Source: Chondrosia reniformis (taxonomy: Eukaryota > Porifera > Demospongiae > Chondrillida > Chondrillidae). From it: a stretch of 64,000 nucleotides of DNA. The notes below the pieces were generated by a model. It had not been told where the DNA came from. It ran no database searches and saw only the letters and a program-made list of their open reading frames with translations. The translations under genes and the position numbers were made by a program. The DNA lies in contig OX359191.1 in assembly GCA_947172415.1 (NCBI GenBank), positions 1,612,001-1,676,000 of the forward strand, read 5' to 3'. Shown here one piece after another: positions 1-12,300 of this stretch (position 1 is the first letter of the stretch; each line of letters opens with the position of its first letter).

Positions 1-117
1 AACATATTCAGGAACAGTTACAGCTCTATAAGGAAATTAGAATGTAAAAAATGTATGATATTTATGCAGAGCAGATTAAGTCAATTAACTTTTTCTCTCG
101 GTACGATATGTACTAAC

Positions 118-335
118 CTTCCAGTAGGAGTGGACTTGCACACTTTCCAAAAGAGCCAAAAGAAGAGTAGTACTAGGAGTATGGTTACAACAACCACAAT
201 GGGAACCACTACAGCCAGACCCAGCTCAGGGTTGCACTCAAAGAAGCCATTGCATATATCCTCAGTTGGGGAAGATATAGCAGCTGAAACTGTCTCTGAA
301 AATTCTGTTAGACCTGCCGAGCTATTGCACCTTAC
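118..335 (-). CDS. Exon: end of FN3, juxtamembrane stalk, TM helix, start of cytoplasmic tail
   Basis: Acceptor at 336-337, donor GTTAGT at 117. The translation begins VRCNSSAGLTEFSETV, the final strand of an FN3 domain. A short Cys-containing stalk follows, then a hydrophobic run rich in Val/Leu/Phe (LAVVVPIVVVTILLVLLFF) and basic WKVCKS residues. This orients the protein with the CCP array outside. The exon ends in phase 2, so the cytoplasmic domain continues beyond the left edge. A plus-strand open frame over the same bases is antisense noise. Confidence 0.75.
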
Positions 336-3300
336 CTATACATAGATTGGAGTAGCATGTGTATCAAAGTAACTAAATAAGTGTACCATATATTATATAT
401 ATTCATCATGTATATTCTATATTGATCACATCCAGGGTGTTTGAGTATCAATCGGGATCAATATGCTTTTTCAATATCTAGCTGAAGACCCAAAGATGAT
501 ATGAATGAATATATATATACCACAGAGGTGACATCATGTAACACAGAAACAAGTTAGAGTTTGTGACATATCAGATATGACTGACTAACCTCGGGTGTGT
601 CCTGTTACACCATAGAAGCGGGGATTTAATCATATAAGTAAATATAGCTATAACCCAGAGGCTATATACGTACGTTGTATATTTGAGACCATAATTTGTG
701 GATGTTGATTTCCGTTACAGACAAACAAACACACAAACAGATTCAGTGCATTATTGTATCCATACATATACGTATGTCACAGTTAATTCCAGGAATAGCT
801 ACGTAACTAACTTGGAAGATATACAATCCATCCTCTTCAACTTCTGCAAAGTACGTATTTTGATCTTTTGGCAACAGCACACTCTGTTGAAACACAATAT
901 AAAATATAGATAATCAGTTACTCGATCGCCCTATGGGGGGATCATATTTTATTTATCTACATACTCTTCTCTCTGCTTCTGGAGCACGAGCTTCTAATTC
1001 ACTCATCGGAAGAGGTACTATTCCCTACAAGTTTTGTATGTATATACATGAAAGAATTTATATAGTACTGACGTTTAAACTTGTGTATACATAATAATTA
1101 AAAATTAAAAGTTCTTCTATAACAATGACCAAAAATAGAGCAGATCTCACATTTAAACCAAACTGGGTTTCCTGTCGGAAATAGACAAGTTCACATTTAC
1201 GAGATATTCCCTGATAGTACTCCCAAATCACTTCAAAGTGGCTAGTATTCACCACTCTTACTTGAACATTAATTGGTGGCAATGGAACTGCAAGTAATTA
1301 TAAAGTTATATACATATACTGTCCGTATGTGTATGAAATATACTATTCCTAATACGTAAGTATATATATACACATGTGTAGATACGTATATACTGTACAT
1401 AGTTGATATGCTTAAAATAATTACGAATGCATATAAACATTTAGTCTACACATTTTTTCCTGAACTGTTCCCCTAGATATTTATAGGGAAAACCTGCCAT
1501 TGGATGAGAATATACTGTATAAATATAGATTAATTGCCAACTGTACATATAGAATAATAATAGTTAATGTTGCTGAAAAAGTAAATATAAACATTAAAAA
1601 GCTAAATTCAATGCAGTGATGTATATAGAAGAGAATAATTGCTTTATACCTGCACAGACTGGTGCTGCTCCACTCCATGTGCCATTGGATTGGCACACTC
1701 TTACTGACGAACCATTGATTAACTCGTAGCCACTATCACACTGGTATTCAGCAGTGGAATTGAAGAGTGTTCCATTAGTGAATGCAACAACTGAATGGTC
1801 CACTTGTTGTGGGTATCCACAGTCCATAACTATATATGTTTATTGTATGCAGTGGAATGTATCAAAATATATTATATGTATACAATGTCAGATATATATA
1901 TGCACAGTGCTGCAAACAGTAAAACCTACTATCACAATATGGTGATGGCTCGCTCCAGTTTCCATGTGCCAGACAAGTTATAAAACTTGGTTCCCTTAGT
2001 TCATATCCTTCATTACATACATAATAAGCTCTGGAAGGATAGAAGATGTCTGTACTATTTCCAGATCTGTATCCATTATCAATTTCCGGGGAGGGCCCAC
2101 ATTCAATAGCTAATTAATTCATGAGACATAGAGACAATAGTTACATATAAATTATTTAACTCTCTATAATATGTATTTTAGCCTTACGTTGGCAATATGG
2201 CTCTTCTTCACTCCATTCTCCATCTTCTAAGCAAGATCTCAATTGTGGTCCTACTAGAGAATAGCCAAAATCACAATCATACAGTGCTAGTGACTTGAAG
2301 GTTGTATCTGCACTGTGTAGAACTGTTCCATTGTCAGGAGTGTCAGGAATACCACAGTCCACAACTGTTACACAAATGAATATTTTGATCAACATATTGT
2401 ATTAAATATATGTATAATATAAAATACCAATTGTTAGATATATATACGTGCATATCTCACTTCTACATGCTGGTTCAGTTCCATTCCATTCTCCATTGGC
2501 CTGACAGTACCTCGCATCAGATCCATTCAGTGCATATCCGGGGTCACAGAAATAGATGGCGGTAGATTCAAACACTGTACCATAGCTGTACATCAGATTG
2601 CCATTCTCAATGTCAGGAAGAGAATAACAATCAACAACTACAACGTATAATGGAAGTTATAATTCAATGATATGATATATAAGTATATCCATTTAGGTAA
2701 GGCTATAAATGTTATATGATATATATATATGTTTAACATTTGCTATACTTACCTATACAGAAGGGATCTGTTTCATTCCAGTAGCCAGACGAAAGACAGC
2801 TTCTTTCAGAGGGTCCAATCAAGTTGTAACCAACACTGCAGTTGTATATCACAATTGACTGATATGTAGTGCTATTAAAAACAAGGTCAGTGGAACCATT
2901 TGCAATTTCCTCTATCTCTCCACAATCCGCAACTATTAAGAATACATACATAAATGGAAATAATAAAAATAAAATGCATAAAAAAGGTTTTACTGGAAAT
3001 TATGCATCTCAGATGCATACCTTGACACTGTGGAGTGTCTCCAATCCACTCCCCATCTTCCTGACAAGTCACTAGAGGATGGTTCTTGCTCAAAAAGTAG
3101 CCATCTAGACATTCGTATTTGGCCACTGAAAGGTACGTTGTGTTTCTACTAATGTCAGCATATCCATTTGCAATCACAGGAGGACTGCCACAATCAATCA
3201 CTATAGATTACAGTATACATAGATCAATCATGTCATATCACCATACCACATATACACATGCTATGGTCTTTATCATTCATACATATCATAAACATTCTCA

Positions 3301-6300
3301 TATCTGTACCTTCACAACTTGGTTCTTCAAGACTCCATTCTCCTGAAATCTGACACACTCTCTCAGATGGACCATTCAGGGTATATCCGCTGTTACACAA
3401 GTATTTGGCTATAGACTGATAATCATTTCCTGTATTGATCACATCTCCATCAGTTATAGGCTCCAAGGCTGGACACTCCACAACTGTATGGTTGGTATAT
3501 AAACAGAAAGTTCTCAAAATATTGTATGTAATCATTTCCTTAGAATTGACATACCTTGACATATTGGTGAGGCTGGATCCCAAAATCCACACTCATCACA
3601 GACAGATGTGTTAGATCCAATTAGCCAATAACCTTCATTACAAGTAAAGTAAGCAATATCCAGGTATTCTTGTCCACTATAGTCAATCCTTCCATTGACC
3701 AGCCTATCAAGACTACCACATTTCAATCCTGTTAACATTAAAAAACTCATTAAAACAACAACAGTGCATAGTTTATAAAATTCTCACTTCTGCATTCAGC
3801 TGTTAGTGTACTCCAGTTTCCACTTGCTTGACAGGAAATGCTGTCATATCCAATCAATTCAAAGCCTTCGTTGCATGTGAACTTGGCTACATTCCTATAA
3901 TATGTGCCCTCACTAGCATCAACTGTTCCATTTACCAATTGAGGAGGACTTCCACAGTCTATAGCTGTCTCCAAAAGAATAATGGAATTATTTGAAGACC
4001 AGGTATCCATTTAAATGAGTTACAACAGGCTCACCTGAACATTGAGGTTCCACACTGCTCCAAGAACCATCACTGAAACACTCTCTTGTTTCATTACTGT
4101 TCAGATAGAATCCAGTGTCACATGAATATGTTGCAAGCGTCATAAAAGTGATCTTGCCAGTATCATAATAAATATTTCCATTTTCAATAGAAGTAAGGCC
4201 TTGACATTCAATGGCTGCAATATAAGATGTATAGAAACCTTATTCTATAATATAGTGATTGTAATACCTTTCAAATATTGTACCTTTACATTCTGGTTCC
4301 TTCCCGCTCCAAGTACCATCTGCCTTACACACATGGTTAGCTGTGCCCACAAGATAGTACCCTTCTTCACAAGAATACCTGATTTCAGAGCTGAACTCAG
4401 TGCTTCCAGAAACCATCTCATAGGTTCCATTCGTAACGGCCCAGGGTTGACCACAATCAATAACTACAATAACATGATTATGAAGTTAAAAAACACTTGA
4501 AAGATGAATCCATAACTTAGATTTATGTTTTTCACTACAGTCGTCGTCATTTCTATTAAACTTAGTATATGAATGAACATATTTTAAAATGAGGTACATC
4601 TGGAATATAAAAACTTAAGAATCATCTTATAAGGCTAACCATACAAAAGCAGAAAACTGAAATTGAAGTGACTTAGCATATGTATAGCATAATATGTGAT
4701 ATCAGTCTATGCAACTATATAATATAATTGGAGACTACTCACTCATGCAGGTTGGTGATGGTCCGCTCCACTGCTCATCTTCCTGACAAGTTCCCAATGG
4801 AATACCCACCAACTGGTAGCCCTCATTGCATATGTAGCGAGCAACTGATAGATAGGTTGTCCCTCTACTCACATCAAATATACCATTCACCACTGATGGA
4901 GGACTGTTACAGTCAATGACTATACACAATGTAAAAATGCATTCCCTTTAGTGAATAATGATGGGAAAGAAAAGACTAATAAATATACTCACTTTGACAT
5001 TGAGGTGCAGTTTCACTCCATGCACCCGTATCCCTGCATACTCTGCTACTGGCTCCAATCAATTCAAAGCCTTCATCACAGATGTAGCTTGCAGTGGAGT
5101 CATAGAAAAGTCCATTAGAGTAGTGTACATCTCCATTCCTTACTGGAGCCTCTTCTTCACATCTTACAACTAAATAAGTGCTATACTCATGACACAGCCT
5201 TTCTAAATTTCCTCTATAGCTACAAGGTATATTCACCTTCACAGTATGGCTCATCTCCGCTCCAAGTTCCATCAGCCAGACATGTCCTTGTTTGTAATCC
5301 AATCAGCCTATGCCCTTCTACACAGCTGTACTGTGCAAACTTGCCAAGTGTGGTTCCAAGGAAGTGATCTATGATGGCTCCCTCTACTGTAGCTGGCTCT
5401 CCACAATCCACCTCTATAGTAATGGAGATCAACCAATCTGACATCTTAAAACACTTATATTTGTGCTACATAGTTGTAAATGTATATACTGTACATAGTG
5501 AGAACAAAGTAATATATATACACACATCATTATCATCATTGAAGTTTGCTTACCTTCACAGACTGGTACTTCACTGCTCCATTGTCCATCAACTCCACAA
5601 ATAGCTAATGGAGTGCCCTTCAAGTTGTAGCCAGATTCACAGGAGAACACAGCCACTGATGGGTAAGAGGTACCAGCAGTCAGTGTAGTATCACCGTTTG
5701 GCAGGGATGCAAGGTTTCCACATTTGACACCTAAATAAAAGTAAACATATATTCAATGACATTTCTTTCAAACATGTAACCAGGAACATACCAACACACT
5801 GTGGTGCAGTGAATGACCAGGTTCCATCCCTGATACATGTTCTTGTTGCCCTGTTAGTATTGTCCAACTCATAGCCACTGTCACATGAATAGGTTAAGAC
5901 CGAATCTAAAGTTGTTCCGCCACTTTGGTCAACCTTTCCATTTTGTACAGGAGGTGGACTACCACAGTCGATTGCTGCAGGGGAAGCATTAATATTCGTT
6001 ACTGACATACCTTGATACCTTGTGATATGGAAGACTCACAATTACAAATTGGTTCATTTCCACTCCAACTGCCACTGCTCTGACATGTCCTCTCATCGTC
6101 TCCTTCCAGTAAATAGCCCTCATCGCAGGTATAAGTAGCTACAGCATCTAGTAATGTTCCAAAGCTTATGACTGTCGATACTTGGCCATTTTCAATATCT
6201 TCCAAAGAACCACAGTCAACCCCTAGTAATTATTTAGATAAGGAAATCATTTTGAGCATGAAGTTGTACCTAATGTGACTCACTCTGACAAGCTGGTTCA

Positions 6301-9300
6301 GAACCACTCCAATCTCCAAAGGGAGACATTATAGCACTGGGATCTTCTTCACACAACTGGATTGTGTCAGCTACTCCCACAAACTCATATCCCTCATCAC
6401 AAGTGTAGATTGCCACAGATCCAAAGTTAATATCATCTGTTAGCTCTACATTCACATTAGTGTTAGTAGGTGGATCCCTTGAAGGACAAGTTATTCCTGT
6501 ATATATATAGAATGGACAATGTATGTAAGTACATATAAATACAACTACGTACGTTTGCCATGAAACACTTCATATTTATATATATATGTGCCATTCTAGG
6601 AATATTATGTGCTGTATAATATTAGTACAATCTTTGAGATAATTCAGTCTTTTGAGCATTTGTAGATTTGAAAATAGTTTCTATAAAGGCATCCAAGAAT
6701 GATCGATCTAACTGACATTTGTTTCCCTAAAGTAACTAAGTAAAGATAACTCACTGGTACAGGTTGGTGGTGTACTCCATGAATTGTCACTCATACATGT
6801 TATAACTGTAGTGTCTCTTGTCTGAAATCCCTCTACACAAGTATATCTTGACTCATCATTGAAGGTGGTCCCTCCCACAGCAACAATGGCATTATCCATT
6901 TCTGGTGGAAGTCCACACTCCACAGCTGTTTGTTGTTAAAACGAGGTGTGAAAATTAGGTATAACATAGGAATGTATATATAATTCGTTTTGAGTAAAAA
7001 CACTACTACGTGAACAGCTTACGTTCACAGTGGACATCACTTTCACTCCAAACTCCACTGGATAAACAGAGACGTATCTGTGTTACACCTGCAATGTTAT
7101 ATCCTGAGTCACAGACATAGGTGGAATTATCTTCATACTCATTACTACCACTGCTAGAAATTTGTCCATTCAGTAGTGGTGGAGGAGGCCCACAGGACAC
7201 CTCTGAATAACAGTAGACAAGACATTCACTTCTGCTAGTGTGTCCTTGGCATCAAATGTGACTCACTCTGACAAGCTGGTTCAGAACCACTCCAATTTCC
7301 AAAGGGAGCCATTATAGCACTGGAATCTTCTTCACACAACTGGATTGTGTCAGCTACTCCCACAAACTCATATCCCTCGTCACAAGTGTAGATGGCCACA
7401 GATCCAAAGTTAACATCATCTGTTAGCTCCACTTTCACATTAGCGTTAGTAGGTGGATCCCTTGAAGGACAAGTTATTCCTGTATATAGAATGGAGAATT
7501 TATTTGTCATAAAATACTTCATTTTTAATATGCGCCATCTTAGGAAATATATACATACAGCATGCTTTTTTATTTAAAGGAAAGTTATACAATATCATCA
7601 GTCTGTTTATTACAAACCATTTACGTACATATTCACAAATCTTGGGATAAGTGTTAAAAGGCAATCATGAAAGATCTAACTGCATGACATTATTTTTCAA
7701 CAAAAACAACTAAGGAAAGATAACTCACTGGTACAGGTTGGTGGTGTACTCCATAAAGTGTCACTCATACATGTTACAACTGTAGTGTCTCTTGTCTGAA
7801 ATCCCTCTACACAAGTATATCTTGACTCATCATTGAAGGTGGTCCCTCCCACAGCAACAATGGCACTATCCACTTCTGGTGGAAGTCCACACTCCATGGC
7901 TGTTTGTTGTTAAAACGAGGTGTGAAAATTAGGTATAACATAGGAATGTATAATTCGTTTTGAGTAAAAACACTACTACGTGAACAGCTTACGTTCACAG
8001 TGGACATCACTTTCACTCCAAACTCCCCTTGATAAACAGTGACGTATCTGTGTTACACCTGTAATGTTATATCCTATGTCACAGACATAGGTGGTAGTAT
8101 CTTCATACAAATTACTACCACTGCTAGAAATTTGTCCATTCAGTAGTGGTGGAGGAGGCCCGCAGGACACCTCTGAATAACAGTAGACAAGACATTCACT
8201 TCTGCTAGTGTGTCCTTGGCATCAAATGTGACTCACTCTGACAAGCTGGTTCAGAACCACTCCAATTTCCAAAGGGAGCCATTATAGCACTGGAATCTTC
8301 TTCACACAACTGGATTGTGTCAGCTACTCCCACAAACTCATATCCCTCATCACAAGTGTAGATGGCCACAGATCCAAAGTTAACATCATCTGTTAGCTCC
8401 ACTTTCACATTAGCGTTAGTAGGTGGATCCCTTGAAGGACAAGTTATTCCTGTATATAGAATGGAGAATTTATTTGTCATAAAATACTTCATGTTTAATA
8501 TGCGCCATCTTAGGAAATATATACGTACAGCATGCTTTTTATTTAAAGGAAAGTTATTCAATATCATCAGTCTGTTTATTACAAACCATTTACGTACATA
8601 TTCACAAATCTTGGGATAAGTGTTAAAAGGCAATCATGAAAGATCTAACTGCATGACATTATTTTTCAACAAAAACAACTAAGGAAAGTTAACTCACTGG
8701 TACAGGTTGGTGGTGTACTCCATGAAGTGTCACTCATACATGTTACAACTGTAGTGTCTCTTGTCTGAAATCCCTCTACACAAGTATATCTTGACTCATC
8801 ATTGAAGGTGGTCCCTCCCACAGCAACAATGGCACTATCCACTTCTGGTGGAAGTCCACACTCCATGGCTGTTTGTTGGTAAAATGAGGTGTGAAAATTA
8901 GGTATAACATAGGAATGTATATATAATTCGTTTTGAGTAAAAACACTGTTACGTGAACAGCTTACGTTCACAGTGGACATCACTTTCATTCCAAACTCCA
9001 CTGGATAAACAGAGACGTATCTGTGTTACACCTGCAATGTTATATCCTGAGTCACAGACATAGGTGGTAGTATCTTCATACTCATTACTACCACTGCTAG
9101 AAATTTGTCCATTCAGCAGAGGTGGAGGAGGCCCACAGGACACCTCTGAATAACAGTAGACAAGACATTCACTTCTGCTAGTGTGTCCTTGGCATCAAAT
9201 GTGACTCACTCTGACAAGCTGGTTCAGAACCACTCCAATTTCCAAAGGGAGCCATTATAGCACTGGAATCTTCTTCACACAACTGGATTGTGTCAGCTAC

Positions 9301-12300
9301 TCCCACAAACTCATATCCCTCATCACAAGTGTAGATGGCCACAGATCCAAAGTTAACATCATCTGTTAGCTCCACTTTCACATTAGCGTTAGTAGGTGGA
9401 TCCCTTGAAGGACAAGTTATTCCTGTATATAGAATGGAGAATTTATTTGTCATAAAATACTTCATGTTTAATAATATTGTTTATGCGCCATCCTAGGAAA
9501 TATATATGTACAGCATGCTTTTTTATTTAAAGGAAAGTTATTCAATATCATCAGTCTGTTTATTACAAACCATTTACGTACATATTCACAAATCTTGGAA
9601 TAAGTGTTAAAAGGCAATCAAGAAAGATCTAACTGACATTATTTTCACCTAAAACAAGTAAGTAAAAATAACTCACTGGTACAGGTTGGTGGTGTAGTCC
9701 ATCCACCAATACATGTTACTACTGTAGTGTCTCTTGTCTGAAATCCCTCTACACAAGTATATCTTGACTGATCAAGGAAGGTGGTCCCTTCCATAGCAAC
9801 AATGGCATTATCCACTTCTGGTGGAAGTCCACACTCCAAAGCTGTTTGTTGGTAAAATGAAGTGTGAAAATTAAGTATAACATAGGAATGTATATATAAT
9901 TCCTTTTGAGTAAAAACACTACTACGTGAACAGCTTACGTTCACAGTGGACATCACTTTCACTCCAAACTCCACTTGATAAACAGTGACGTATCTGTGTT
10001 ACACCTGCAATGTTATATACTGTGTCACAGGCATAGGTGGTAGTATCTTCATACTCATTACTACCACTGCTAGAAATTTGTCCATTCAGTAGTGGTGGAG
10101 GAGGCCCACAGGACACCCCTGAATAACAGTAGACAAGAAATTCACTTCTGCTAGTGTATCATCCATGGTATCAAATGTGACTCACTCTGACAAGCTGGTT
10201 CAGAACCACTCCAATTTCCAAAGGGAGCTATTGTAGCACTGGGATCCTCTTCACACAACTGGATTGTGTCAGCTACTCCCACAAACCCATATCCCTCATC
10301 ACAAGTGTAGATGGCCACTGATCCAAAGTTAACATCATCTGTTAGCTCCACTTTCACATTAGCGTTAGTAGGTGGATCCCTTGAAGGACAAGTTATTCCT
10401 GTATATAGAATGGAGAATTTATTTGTCATAAAATACTTCATGTTTAATATGCGCCATCTTAGGAAATATATACGTACAGCATGCTTTTTATTTAAAGGAA
10501 AGTTATACAATATCATCAGTCTGTTTATTACAAACCATTTACGTACATATTCACAAATCTTGGGATAAGTGTTAAAAGGCAATCATGAAAGATCTAACTG
10601 CATGACATTATTTTTCAACAAAAACAACTAAGGAAAGTTAACTCACTGGTACAGGTTGGTGGTGTACTCCATGAAGTGTCACTCATACATGTTACAACTG
10701 TAGTGTCTCTTGTCTGAAATCCCTCTACACAAGTATATCTTGACTCATCATTGAAGGTGGTCCCTCCCACAGCAACAATGGCACTATCCACTTCTGGTGG
10801 AAGTCCACACTCCATGGCTGTTTGTTGGTAAAATGAGGTGTGAAAATTAGGTATAACATAGGAATGTATATATAATTCGTTTTGAGTAAAAACACTGTTA
10901 CGTGAACAGCTTACGTTCACAGTGGACATCACTTTCATTCCAAACTCCACTGGATAAACAGAGACGTATCTGTGTTACACCTGCAATGTTATATCCTGAG
11001 TCACAGACATAGGTGGTAGTATCTTCATACTCATTACTACCACTGCTAGAAATTTGTCCATTCAGCAGAGGTGGAGGAGGCCCACAGGACACCTCTGAAT
11101 AACAGTAGACAAGACATTCACTTCTGCTAGTGTGTCCTTGGCATCAAATGTGACTCACTCTGACAAGCTGGTTCAGAACCACTCCAATTTCCAAAGGGAG
11201 CCATTATAGCACTGGAATCTTCTTCACACAACTGGATTGTGTCAGCTACTCCCACAAACTCATATCCCTCATCACAAGTGTAGATGGCCACAGATCCAAA
11301 GTTAACATCATCTGTTAGCTCCACTTTCACATTAGCGTTAGTAGGTGGATCCCTTGAAGGACAAGTTATTCCTGTATATAGAATGGAGAATTTATTTGTC
11401 ATAAAATACTTCATGTTTAATAATATTGTTTATGCGCCATCCTAGGAAATATATATGTACAGCATGCTTTTTTATTTAAAGGAAAGTTATTCAATATCAT
11501 CAGTCTGTTTATTACAAACCATTTACGTACATATTCACAAATCTTGGAATAAGTGTTAAAAGGCAATCAAGAAAGATCTAACTGACATTATTTTCACCTA
11601 AAACAAGTAAGTAAAAATAACTCACTGGTACAGGTTGGTGGTGTAGTCCATCCACCAATACATGTTACTACTGTAGTGTCTCTTGTCTGAAATCCCTCTA
11701 CACAAGTATATCTTGACTGATCAAGGAAGGTGGTCCCTTCCATAGCAACAATGGCATTATCCACTTCTGGTGGAAGTCCACACTCCAAAGCTGTTTGTTG
11801 GTAAAATGAAGTGTGAAAATTAAGTATAACATAGGAATGTATATATAATTCCTTTTGAGTAAAAACACTACTACGTGAACAGCTTACGTTCACAGTGGAC
11901 ATCACTTTCACTCCAAACTCCACTTGATAAACAGTGACGTATCTGTGTTACACCTGCAATGTTATATACTGTGTCACAGGCATAGGTGGTAGTATCTTCA
12001 TACTCATTACTACCACTGCTAGAAATTTGTCCATTCAGTAGTGGTGGAGGAGGCCCACAGGACACCCCTGAATAACAGTAGACAAGAAATTCACTTCTGC
12101 TAGTGTATCATCCATGGTATCAAATGTGACTCACTCTGACAAGCTGGTTCAGAACCACTCCAATTTCCAAAGGGAGCTATTGTAGCACTGGGATCCTCTT
12201 CACACAACTGGATTGTGTCAGCTACTCCCACAAACCCATATCCCTCATCACAAGTGTAGATGGCCACTGATCCAAAGTTAACATCATCTGTTAGCTCCAC

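Noticed and set aside
55-345. Plus-strand open frame of 96 codons
   Set aside because: It is exactly antisense to the TM exon of the CCP gene, whose minus-strand translation has FN3 and TM features and good splice sites.
769-883. Longer FN3 exon ending at the GTATAT donor near 771
   Set aside because: It would end in phase 1 and lead to a stop in the next exon; the GTTAGT donor at 811 joins cleanly into VRCNSSAG.
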